A stretch of 64,000 nt of DNA, taken from contig NOWV01000193.1 of NCBI GenBank assembly GCA_003344405.1, forward strand, positions 1 through 64,000, written 5' to 3'. The number at the start of each line of letters is the position of its first letter. The stretch's first letter is position 1. This DNA is from Trichoplax sp. H2. Taxonomy: Eukaryota; Placozoa; Uniplacotomia; Trichoplacea. This document shows, in pieces, positions 1 through 10,900 of this stretch. The notes under the pieces were generated by a model, which did no database searches, was not told the origin of the DNA, and saw nothing but the letters and a program-made list of their open reading frames with translations. A program made the position numbers and the translations under genes.

Positions 1-1
1 T

Positions 2-1075
2 GGATTATTATCTCATGTAACACTGCAAATGTATATTTGGTTAGTTGGTTGTATCGCTTTTATTGGTAACATTGCCGTCTTTACTTTACATATTAAAAGT
101 ATAAAAACAAAGAAGAATCCTGTTCCAATATTTCTAATCGCAAATTTAGCTATTTCTGACTTTATTGTTGCTAACTATTTGTTAATTATTGCTATTGGTG
201 ATCGATTCTATAGTCATTATAATTTCGCTGTCGAATCTGAACACTGGCTACGTAGTATACCATGTTTACTTGCTTGTTTTATATGGTGTGCAGCAAGCCT
301 GATGTCGGTCTTTATGATGCTAATTATTAGTATCGATCGATATGTTTGCATCGTTTATCCTTTCTCTGAACGAAAATTAACAGTTAAATCGGCGTTCTTA
401 TTAGTTGCATGTTGTTGGCTATTTTCAATTATCTTTGTTGGTATTCCAGTTATGTATAGCGTTGGCGCTGATGGAGATAATCGATTACATGGATACAGTA
501 GTATATGTATGGCTAGTAATGTTTCTAATCCATACTTTAAATGGTGGATTACAGCATTTACACTTATTACAATTATCTGTTGGATTATTACATGTATTCT
601 ATACGGTAAAATGCTAAGTTCTATTCGTCAATCAAGTCGTAATATACGCAAAAGTAAAAGTATCAGTAAAGATAAGCGTATAGCCATACGTCTGTTCTTA
701 ATATTAGTCACCGATTTAATCAGTTGGATTCCATATTACATTGTATTTATGCATGTTTTATCTACATCGCATTCGGTTGATATGATAGCTTTGCAATTTA
801 CCATTATATTTGCTTTACCAATCAATTCTGCGGTGAATCCATGCTTGTATACACTATCGAGTCAATCCCTTATCAATAAGATTAACAGAATTGGTGGCGT
901 TTTTCAAGGGGCATTGAAATTGATACGAAACAGTATGCAATCCTCTGAAGATCTAAGCGATTTATCGGCCAACAATAATAGAATGAAACCCCATACGAAA
1001 ACAACTCATGTATTCCGCAGATATAACACACGGGCTAGCATTAATATCGGAAGGAATATGTCATCGAAAATATAG
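2..1075 (+). CDS. Class A GPCR, relaxin receptor/LGR-like (3' part)
   Basis: Seven-transmembrane receptor of the plasma membrane. The open frame runs to the left window edge, so the gene is probably cut there; the Met at 29 is only the first Met visible. Counting from it: TM1 with the Gly-Asn pair (GCIAFIGN, residues 8-15), TM2 with LAISD, TM3 ending in SIDRY followed by VCIVYPF, TM6 with LILVTDLISWIPYYI, and TM7 with LPINSAVNPCLYTL (the NPxxY site), then a Ser/Asn-rich tail of about 70 residues. The stretch after DRY, the TM6 TD..SWIP pattern and the TM7 LPINSA.NP pattern resemble relaxin-family receptors (RXFP) and LGRs, which carry an extracellular leucine-rich-repeat domain; that part would lie outside the window. 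The ligand cannot be told. No intron is needed in the visible part. Confidence 0.9.
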   Translation, partial: GLLSHVTLQMYIWLVGCIAFIGNIAVFTLHIKSIKTKKNPVPIFLIANLAISDFIVANYLLIIAIGDRFYSHYNFAVESEHWLRSIPCLLACFIWCAASLMSVFMMLIISIDRYVCIVYPFSERKLTVKSAFLLVACCWLFSIIFVGIPVMYSVGADGDNRLHGYSSICMASNVSNPYFKWWITAFTLITIICWIITCILYGKMLSSIRQSSRNIRKSKSISKDKRIAIRLFLILVTDLISWIPYYIVFMHVLSTSHSVDMIALQFTIIFALPINSAVNPCLYTLSSQSLINKINRIGGVFQGALKLIRNSMQSSEDLSDLSANNNRMKPHTKTTHVFRRYNTRASINIGRNMSSKI

Positions 1076-1079
1076 AATA

Positions 1080-1290
1080 GCTTATTCTACTTAATTCTTT
1101 CGTTTACGTATTGCCTTATTGCTTGATCTTTATGAAACTAAGAACATAGTTAAGGCTACGTTCAGGCTATAACATTGCCTGTTACGATTTTTCTTTGAAC
1201 TTATTTCTATGATCATTTTAAATTACACGATAAGCGTAATGCACTTTGTCGATACAAAATTCTAAAGGAAATTATGTACTGATTTCATGG
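1080..1290. other. AT-rich spacer after the GPCR gene
   Basis: Contains the probable 3' UTR of the receptor. No open frame or repeat stands out. Confidence 0.5.
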
Positions 1291-1995
1291 AATCTAATGT
1301 AGTTTGAGTTTAAATTTAAAATATTCATATATGAAATGTAACTTTGTTCCGTAATTGCATCAACGTCCATAGACTTTGCAATTTCGGCGATATCCAGTTC
1401 TTTAGCATAACATCTTGCGTAATAATCTTCAATAAGGTAGTTTAAATTCGGAATATTTGTATATGGAATCTAACTTTGTTCTTTCGTTGTATAATCTATT
1501 ATAATCCGACAAGACATGATTACTCCTAATGCAACGTGCCCATGAAATTGATAGACTTTGTAATTTCGTTGATATCAAGTTCTTTAACATAACATTTTAC
1601 GTAATAATCATCAATAAGATATTTTAAGTTCAGAGTGTTCGTGTATGGAATGTAACTTTGCTCTTTAGTTGTACGATCTATTACAATCAGACAAGATATG
1701 CTTCCATCTAAAAGTGTAATTGTTAGACTTTGTAATTTCGTTGATATTTCATTCTTTAATTAAGTTCAGTATAACATATTGCATGATAATTAATCATTAA
1801 TAAAATACTGTAGGTTTCTTCCATCTTAAATACATATTTTACAAAGGTATGCACTGGTGAGTACATCTTGTGATACTCGTAAGTTACAACATACCAATGG
1901 TTATAATGAAGTCTAAATTTGTTCCTAGTGTTGACGTCAATACTCGCATATACAGTCTGTTTGGGGATATTTTTAATGACTAGTTTTACTTTCAT
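1290..1995 (-). repeat. Diverged tandem repeat, unit about 170-182 bp, possibly decayed coding units
   Basis: The phrase agactttgyaatttcg recurs at 1371, 1553 and 1725, each time followed by similar text (ttctttarcataacat, gtaataatc, tatggaatstaactttg). At least three units are visible, with weaker matches up to about 1995. Read on the minus strand, the units give related peptides: one contains DRTTKEQSYIPYTN and DDYYVKCYVKELDINEI, a neighbour contains DYTTKEQS, a stop, IPYTNIPN and EDYYARCYAKELDIAEI. A 79-codon minus frame at 1756-1995 covers a further diverged unit. Stops and frame changes lie between units, so this is either a relic of a repeat-protein gene or exons separated by short introns. 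I do not recognise the family. Confidence 0.4.
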
Positions 1996-3162
1996 TCAAG
2001 ATTATGGTTTACATGCCTCAGTGCTCTATAAGGATTAGATTCTAATACTATATAAATAAAAGATTGAAAAAAAATTTCAAGTTTACATACCAGGCTCTAA
2101 CAGTAATTAGAGTTGATTAACTAACTATTGGCGAGTATGCAATCAGTTTTAATAAAAGTTTCAAGGTTTGTATAGAATATCATTTCTACCAGTGGAAATT
2201 GAACAGTCCATCAGAGTATTAGAGTACAATGTACGTTAATAAACAGTAGGAACTTAGCTTATGTCACATTTATAAGTCAAAACTCGAAAATTTTATACGG
2301 TATTAAGGCAGATCTTACGGTGGTTAAAGAACCACTTGTCAACTGCCGAGTGATCCATTTCTACGAAGATCCACCGTCTCGTTCCGGAAATCAAAGCTAT
2401 ACTACATTACCATCAAATGATCTCTGTAACGTGGATAACTGAAACTACTACCGTTAGTCCCACAATAACTTACGAACACAACACTTGTAGAGTAGACTAG
2501 TCCAAAGTTTTATTACAATTATGGAAACAAGCACAGCAACATACAGTATTCTCGTTTCCAAATCACGTACAACATCCAGTTTTGACGTATATTCATTGAA
2601 AATTTCACAAGAATAGACCCAAGTTCGCTGGTTGTCCTATCCTATAAGGGTCCCACCCGAAATTTAGATCGACGATTTTGGAGAGAAGTACAGTATTACA
2701 ATTTAATTCACTCATAATCATTGGATTCGGTTAGCAAGGCTAAAGGTTACGAGGACGGAAAGTTTCAGATCGTTTGAATTGGGGGTGTTGTAAATATTGA
2801 GTATATTGAGGGCGGCTGCAGATTAAAAATTTGACCCATTTTATACCTTAATTAACTTCGCTATTGTAGCTGATGGTAGCTCGCAATAATGTACAGTGTC
2901 TACTACTTTCAAGATACCTTATTCGATCGAGAACTGTGGAAGATATCCAGCTATGATCAAACGACGGTAAGAACAACACACGTTAGCCTACGATTGCGCT
3001 GTGATCCTTGTTAATAAAGCAACATTACGGTAAACAGGTAAACAAATTCGTTTAGCAATACTTGATACGTGCGTTGAACGCTGATTTCTATTTACAGCCA
3101 TTAAACCAAGTTAAAACCATGCCATCCTACTGCACTCTATACGTACGCGCAATATGGTATCG
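1996..3162. other. Intergenic region, no supportable gene
   Basis: AT-rich with scattered short frames. On the minus strand a short Met-initiated stretch near 2354 reads MDHSAVDKWFFNH and meets a possible donor (gtaaga), but nothing joins to it, so no gene is called. Confidence 0.4.
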
Positions 3163-3499
3163 CGAATCAGACATTACTGTATCACTGTTCGAGGCCTCAG
3201 CTACATCTACTGAAACTATGTTGTCATGATTACAGTAATAAAGTAAGGTAAAATTGCTTTGCAAATTTGTCAATCAAAGACTATATTATTAACGTGCAGC
3301 TGCATGGTAGTACACAATGAAAGATTGAGACTATTTGCCTTTACCTGTACAGTAAAATAAAGGCCATTGAGCTAAGAGAAACACCTTTGCCCATACAGTA
3401 TACCAAAACTGTGAACAGAACTTGACTGTGGGTTGGATTCGAACGATTAAACGGTCACCTACGGACAAGCAGTTCGGACGGACTTTCACCAGTTGAAAT

Positions 3500-3765
3500 T
3501 GGCAGTACAGTACACTGCACAGTACTGTTGAGCTCACTGCACACAGTACAGTACTACAGACAAGCATTTCGGACGGACTTCCACCAGTTGCAATGGACAG
3601 TGCTGTACAGTGAGTGTACAGTACACTGCACAGTACTCTACTGTACTGTACTGTAAACATAATACTGTACTCTACAGTCCATACTGTACAGTACCGTACT
3701 GTACCTCGACTTCTATAGTACAGTACTGTATACTGAGTGTACAGTGTACAGTACAGTAAAGTGCA
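3500..3765. repeat. GTAC-core palindromic array (first copy)
   Basis: Run of GTAC cores separated by A or T, or by AGT/ACT. It reads alike on both strands and produces spurious frames rich in Tyr, Cys, Thr, Val and Leu. Two related non-GTAC segments containing ttcggacggactt.caccagtt lie at about 3471 and 3567. This is the counterpart of the array at 4375-4710. Confidence 0.9.
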
Positions 3766-3890
3766 TGTCCGACAAATCTACAGTATTTCGCGGCGTCCGG
3801 CACTTTTAAAAGGCAGCGATCTGGCGGGAAAAGTAGAGTGTTTTGCAAAACACACCACATGCCTATTGCAGCTTTGTCGATATTGCGTTG

Positions 3891-4013
3891 ATGAAAGCTC
3901 AAGGTAAAAGTAAAATGGTCAATACTCTCTTGTCTTATTTTACACGTATATCGCCTAAATCAGAGACACCCAAATCTCAAACACCTGCTAATAAAAGAAA
4001 TGAAGCCACTGGC
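3891..4013 (+). pseudogene. Partial second copy of MSH6 exon 1
   Basis: Starts with the same Met and the same N-terminal peptide as MSH6 ([17 protein letters not shown]...) and breaks off at the assembly gap after 41 codons. No PWWP-coding part follows before the N run. It is most simply the other allele of the MSH6 start, not a functional gene. Confidence 0.75.
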
Positions 4014-4033
4014 NNNNNNNNNNNNNNNNNNNN
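4014..4033. other. Assembly gap (20 N)
   Basis: Twenty N. Both flanks belong to copies of the same segment. Confidence 1.
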
Positions 4034-4951
4034 AATCAGACATTACTGTATCACTGTTCGAGGCCTCAGCTACATCTACTGAAACTATGTTGTCATGATT
4101 ACAGTAATAAAGTAAGGTAAAATTGCTTTGCAAATTAGTCAATCAAAGACTATATTATTAACGTGCAGCTGCATGGTAGTACACAATGAAAGATTGAGAC
4201 TATTTGCCTTTACCTGTACAGTAAAATAATGGCCATTGAGCTAAGAGAAATACCTTTGCCTATACAGTACTGTATTCCAAAACTGTGAACTGAACTTGAC
4301 TGCGGGTTGGATTCGAACAATTAAACGGTCACCTACGGACAAGCAGTTCGGACGGACTTTCACCAGTTGAAATTGACAGTACAGTGCACACTACACTCAC
4401 TGCACACAGTACAGTACTGTACAGTACTACAGACGAGCATTTCGGACGGACTTCCACCAGTTGCAATGGACAGTACTGTACAGTACTGTACAGTACAGTG
4501 AGTGTACAGTACTGTACAGTGTACAGTGTACAGTACAGTAACGTACCGTACAGTACTGTACAGTGTACAGTGTACAGTACAGTAACGTACCGTACAGTAC
4601 TGTAAACATAATACTGTACTCTACAGTCCATACAGTACAGTACAGTACAGTACCGTACCTCGACTTCTACAGTACAGTACTGTACTGTACTGTACAGTGT
4701 ACAGTACATGTCCGACAAATCTATTTCGCGGCGTCCGGCACTTTTAAAAGGCAGCGATCTGGCGGGAAAAGTAGAGTGTTTTGCAAAACACACCACATGC
4801 CAATTGCAGCTTTGTCGATATTGCGTTGATGAAAGCTCAAGGTAAAAGTAAAATGGTCAATACTCTCTTGTCTTATTTTACACGTATATCGCCTAAATCA
4901 GAGACACCCAAATCTCAAACACCTGCTAATAAAAGAAATGAAGCCACTGGC
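4034..4951. repeat. Downstream copy of the duplicated segment (MSH6 promoter and start)
   Basis: Begins at the gap with the same bases as position 3163 and runs into the intact MSH6 exon 1. Relative to the first copy its GTAC array is longer by several tens of bases; the remaining sequence differs by few substitutions. Confidence 0.85.
4375..4710. repeat. GTAC-core palindromic array upstream of MSH6
   Basis: Dense GTAC cores at 5- and 7-bp spacing, ending about 120 bp before the MSH6 start codon. Between the array and the start lies a short conserved stretch (about 4711-4828) shared with the first copy. Position suggests it is part of, or just upstream of, the MSH6 promoter (inference). Confidence 0.85.
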
Positions 4952-7900
4952 GAGGATGGAATGAGAACTGGAGCGAATAATAATCCTATCAGTAGTGCTG
5001 GTCATGACAAGCAAGGAAGCCAGGGTGACGATTTGCACCTATTTCAAGTGGTGTGGTCCAGACTAGAAGGTTATCCATGGTGGCCTAGCTTAATTTGCAA
5101 TGATCCTGATACGATGCAATTTTGTAAAAAGAAGAAAAATGACGACAGCTTTTGGTACCATGTTCAATTTTTCGATAATCCTCCAAGTCGAGCCTGGCTT
5201 TCTGCCAAGTAAATAATGCTCTATTTTGTGTCAATAACTGTAGTAGACTTTTTCCATTGGAGGATGGTCTTGCACCATCGCAACGGTGGCATAACACGTT
5301 GCGTGAACAATCTAATGAATTAGTAAAGCCAAATGTACATCATTCAATATCGTCTTTAGATAGTTCCAAGAATTGTCCGTGACATAGTTCAAGTCTTTGA
5401 TGACTAGCAGTTCATTGCATTAGATTGATCTCCAATTGTTACAATTACTACGTTAAATTTAGAATCTTGTTTGGCACGGTTGATAGGACGTCTAGCTCAC
5501 CCGATTTTTCGTTAGTTGTTGCCCAACGATGAAAGAATGGCTCTCTTCAGCTTAGCCAAATCGAGCGTACTACACGTTACTTGATAGTTATTATCTTGCA
5601 AAGAATAAATCGATGCTAAGTAAACTTGCTATTAAATTGATTTGAGCTGTTCTACTCTACACTGATTTCCTTTGCACTAGTTGCACCTATACCGTAATTT
5701 GCAGAGTCTAGACAAGCGTTACACTTTCTTGCTATGTCGGTAGAGCAATCGACATGGGTTACGTGATCAATAATGAACTTCCAACTTTTACATAGGGACA
5801 TTCAAAACTTTAGTGTCAATGATAAGCATGATTTCGATACTGGCCGAAGCAGATTTACTTCTCGTGATCCAAACGTGATAAAAGCCGTAAAGAGCGCGAA
5901 TGAGGTTATGAAAACCCCGGCAGATCAAAGAGAAAAGTATTTAGCTACTTGGTCAGAAGACTTTGCCGACAGTGATAGCGATGCTGAGTGTTTAATGGCC
6001 ATGGACATCGATGAGCCTCAAACAGCTCATCGCGACAATAACAACGATGCTGATAGTGATAATGATGAGGATGATATTAATGCTACAGTAAGTTTTAGAA
6101 GATTGTGTACATATTATGACTTTTATCACTATTTTAAGAATGCAGGACTTAATGATTCAATTTTTCATCGTAGATTCGGAGTAAAAGGAACGCAGATAAG
6201 ACGGCCGGAAAGAGATCAGCTCGTAAAAGGCTGCGGATGTTGGACGATTCCGATTCTGGTAAGTTAGCATCGGCTTAATGTAGTATTGTGTCAATGAGTC
6301 ATCATACCGATTGAATTGGTTTGCTCGATAAATGCCACTAACAGCTATAAATGCTTTCGGTATAAGATGCTTACGTTCCCAGTCAAGAAGAAGATAGCTC
6401 TAGCAGTAGCAGTGGTGATGAAGAAGTCGATGATATATCTACGCCAGATGAAGATGAGGTGCGTTGTATTATCACTCGCGATGCACCCTAAACGTAATTG
6501 TTGCACACTTTCGTCAGTGATAAGTATTGTAGTGGCAATGCAAGCAATTATTGCTATTTCAACGGTTGTACTGATCAACCTTATATTTTTAGGAAGAAGA
6601 TGTTAATATACCTTTGAAAAAAAGAAACACTAAACTATCTCAATCACAATCAAAGCAATCTAAATCACCTGCAAATCGATCGAAAGTAATAGATGCAGAA
6701 AACTTCGAATACCAAGGATCAAGTAATAAGTCTGCATCAAGTACGAACACTGCTACAACAGCTAATCGAAACAATAGTAGTCCGAAGAGTTCTAGCCCTC
6801 CCGCAAATCGCAACGTTAATGCTGTAAGTTAAAAATTAGACTGCTTACTTATGATGTTGTCTAATACATAAAGAAAATCGTGTAATTCGTGGACCCATTT
6901 CGATATTACAGTTAGATGATGGCAATGATAACTATATTCACCAAGGGTTAAAGTGGATGCAAGATGGATTTCGAAAGTACGTCATATTAAATTAATTAAT
7001 TATCAATGTAGCACAATAGTCGTAGATGCCTACCTGTATTTTACCTATTTTTGATTTCATTGTATGTGTATTGATTCTCTAGAGATTCTAAGGGTCGCCT
7101 TCAATCTGATCCAGAATACGATAGTCGAACTCTTTGGGTATGCAACATTGATATTTATTACATCTTGAGGACAGCTGACAGTAAAAACATAAATCGTATT
7201 GTTTATTTTAATCTCTGATATTAGTTACCTTCTGGCTTCTTAAAGGAACAAACTCCGGTACGTACAAGTAGTTATTTTGCCATTTTGATCTTAAATACTT
7301 AGCTTAGTACGGTACAAGGGCTCGCGATGTCATTGTGCGATTATATACAATGTAGATTTTGTCATCTTCTTCTCGTGTCTATTAACTTCTTACTGAACTT
7401 CTCGTATTTAGCTAATGAGACAATGGTGGCAAATTAAATCAGAGAACTTTGATTCAGTATTGTGCTTTAAAGTAAGTAATGAATACCTTCAGTTTAATAA
7501 TATAGCAAGTAATACTACTATTTGTATTGCACGTATGCAGGTGGGGAAGTTCTATGAAATGTATCATATGGATGCTTTAATAGGCATATCTGAGTTGGGA
7601 TTAATACTAATGAGAGTAAGTTGAATAATTTGTACATTTTGTAACAGCGTAGTTCCAACCAGTGGTCCAGTATATAATATAATTAATGGCCAAAATTCAT
7701 TCATTTATACCATAATAGTAATCATTCGATCTATTTTCTTAAAGTTTTGTACAATAGTAATTTGTAAAGAGGTATCCGTATAATTTTTAGGGAGGAGCTC
7801 AAAGTTCAACGGCCGTAGCGCATTGTGGATTTCCTGAAATCGCCTTTTCAAGATATGCGGAAACTCTTGCTCAAAGAGGCTATAGGTTCATAAACGAAAT

Positions 7901-10900
7901 AATGTGTAATTTTTATAACTATTGATTTGAAGCTGTTATTCTCAATCTCGTATATATGTGCTTAAATAAATATTTCTAACGATAGAGTTGTTCGAGTGGA
8001 GCAAACCGAAACACCACAGATGATGGAAGAAAGAGTTAAAAGCTGTAAGGAACAACACATTTTACAGTTTATAATAAATTCCAATACAAAATGAATCGTT
8101 TACAAATGAAGTGATCTTTCTTAGGTTATTTCATTATTATTATTATTCTATAGTAGCTACTCGCCCAACAAAGTTTGATAAGGTTGTCAACCGAGAAGTT
8201 TGTGGTAGAATTACAAAAGGTAGATAAATAGCTTGTTAACTGTTTTCGTAGTGATGCACATGATTCATTAAATGATGTGTTAATTAGCTACCCGAACATT
8301 CAGTGTTCAAAATTATGAAGATCCAAATTCTGAAAATGCATTTCTTTTGGCTATCATAGAAAGAGTAAGTTTAAAACCAGTCGATGTTTAGTGATTGGCA
8401 ATTATTGCTACTTCTGGATTTATCCAGCACTTAAAAAATTATTTAACTTGATAAAATTCTACAAAATGGAACTAGGAAAGAGATGATCTTGCAGTCGGTC
8501 ACAGCTTACTCGGTGTTTGCTTCCTTGACACAACTATTGGAAAATTTCACGTATGTAAACATCTGGAATGCTAAATTCATAAAAACTAAGATTTTTAACA
8601 AAGCTGTTGTAACAACTTATGTGTCCTATAGCTTGGTCAGTTTACTGATGATCGACAGTGTTCTCGATTACGGACCTTAATAACGCACTTTCAACCGGTT
8701 CAGGTAAATTTAAATGACAATATATGCATATAATGTATATTCTATTTAGAATCGTACTCTAATAAATAAACAATTATGGGTACAACAGATATTGTATGAA
8801 CGTGGAAAAGTCTCTAGTAAATTACAGCATATATTCCAGCACGATTTGCTATCCGCAATGAAGGATGCCCTTGCTCCTGGTAAAGTAAAAATAATAACCA
8901 AATGTTTGAGGTTGAAAGCGATACGATAGCAGCTAATTTAGCTTTTAATCGTGTCGTTCTTGTTATCGAACAGGATCCGAATTTTGGGATAGTAACAACA
9001 CTTTAAAAATTTTATCAGAAAAGAGCTATTTTACTAAAGATGGAAACGAGGCTGATGATGCTTCGTTGGATACCTGGCCAGAAACCTTACGAAATTTTGT
9101 TGAAGGTATGATAGTTCTTACTATTTCACGTTATGGTGACTAATATTTTAAAATTTTTGCTACTAATTCATTATTGTTATTGCTACAGGAGACGGATTTG
9201 GTATTACTGCTAAGGAAGATTACGATCTCACTGTCAGTGCTTTGGGTGCCTCCATCTGGTATGAGAATTTTGAAGTGTGATGTCCATCATTATGGTAATT
9301 AAATTTCGTAGTAAATTTAAGCCTTTACTTCATTAGGTATCTTACGAAATGCTTCTTGGATTATGATTTGATGTCTTTGAAAAATTTTGAGGTGAATTTT
9401 CTCAATTTATTGCATATTGTTTGCAATTTGTTCTTCAACTTTAAGGCTGTAATTAAAAGTATTACGCGAGTCTTGATGAGAAATTTGCTATTTTTAAATA
9501 GGAGTACGTCCCGCCTGATGCTCCATCGCCAGATCGTCTTGTAGCTGGAAATATTCTAAAGCATAAACATATGGTTAAAATTAATTTTTACGATTAGTAA
9601 TATTGTGATCAATTTTTGAAATTATATATTATTGTCCTTTAGATTCTAGATGCAGTTACTCTCATAAATTTAGATATTTTACCGACAGCGAGTGACTCCG
9701 GTCTTCGTGGTACTTTGCTGGAAAAGCTTGATTATTGCGTTACACCTACGGGTAGATTAAATAATAGCATGTTGTACTTATCCATTCTTGACATGGCAAA
9801 AGTTAAAATGGTAAAATACAAATTTTACCTTTTATTAGGCAAACGATTATTCAAGCACTGGCTTTGTACACCGTTGTGCGATCCGGTTTTAATCAATGAC
9901 AGGTTCAGATTTTTGAATTGCCCATTATTCTTTGTGTACAATTTGTGTCTAAATGAAGCCTTTGACTCTTGTGCTTTCAATTTATGGATGTATAGGCTTG
10001 ATGCTGTAGAAGACTTGATGGCTATGTCTTCGGCAGTATCTGACTGTTTAAATACCCTGCGAAAAATCCCTGATCTCGAAAAATTAATTAACAAGTACTG
10101 TACATAGTTCTTCCGTTGTTTATTAATTTTAGTATAAGTTGCAAATACTGTACACGATGACTCCTTAGTAACGAAGCTATGATTCTTTTGATGACAGAAT
10201 ACATAGCCTTGGTTCCTCCCGAAGAAGTAATCACCCTGATAACAAAGCTATCTTTTTTGAAGATACCGCGTATAGGTTTGTGAAATGTTATCTTTATTTA
10301 TTGTTTTCGTAGTACTTGTTCGCGTCCCTAGGGCACTAATGAGACACTTAATGTTCTCTCGAACTCTAGTAAAAGAAAAATTTTGGAATTCATATCTGTA
10401 ATTAATGGTTTTAAAACCCTATTACAAAGCATTGAATCTTTACAAACCAACCGAGATAAGATGAAGTAAAGCTCTTGAATTATTGCACTTACATCGAAAA
10501 TGTTAATATTTAGGCAATGTAACTAGAACACTACTTTCAGATCTAGGCTGCTATTGCAAATTATCACTTATACCGGCGAGAATTTTAGCGGCATTAAGGG
10601 AAAGTTTCCTCAATTGTTGGAGTATATACAATTCTTTCAGGTATTGTTTGTAAATGTTACTGTAGTGAACAGTCACCGTTTTAAGTAACGTGATCAATTA
10701 TAAAATGTTGGCGTATTTATTTAGAAAGCATTTGATCATGAGCAAGCAAAAAAGGATGGTAAAATAATACCTAAACCGGGTACGATACTAAGTGTCCAAA
10801 AATCATGACATCTAAAAGTTTGATATCTGCTATGAATTAACAACGTAGTAAATTAGTCTGCCACCATCGGAGACGGAAATGGTTGCAATAACTGTACAAG

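Larger units (their letters stand above)
3163..4013. repeat. Upstream copy of a duplicated segment (MSH6 promoter and start)
   Basis: This segment and 4034-4951 are near-identical apart from differences in the GTAC array. It begins with aatcagacattactgtatca and ends inside the MSH6 first exon at gaagccactggc, exactly where the N run starts. The copy after the gap begins with the same first bases. That arrangement is typical of two alleles placed in series by an assembler, but a true tandem duplication is not excluded. Confidence 0.85.

Noticed and set aside
3425-3470. tRNA-like B-box (ggattcgaac) on the minus strand, repeated near 4310
   Set aside because: The T-arm stem does not pair and no cloverleaf can be drawn around it.
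3500-4710. CRISPR-like array
   Set aside because: No constant repeat with unique spacers; units are 5-7 bp and self-complementary, and the genome is animal.
4329-4796. Long minus-strand open frame upstream of MSH6 (and similar frames at 3331-3660, 24142-24501, 37531-37992 in part, 55193-55473)
   Set aside because: The peptides are repeats of Tyr, Cys, Thr, Val, Leu and Gln produced by GTAC arrays, open in several frames on both strands.
4781-4828. Upstream in-frame extension of MSH6
   Set aside because: It starts at a TTG, and the resulting residues have no counterpart in MSH6; the Met at 4829 fits the family.
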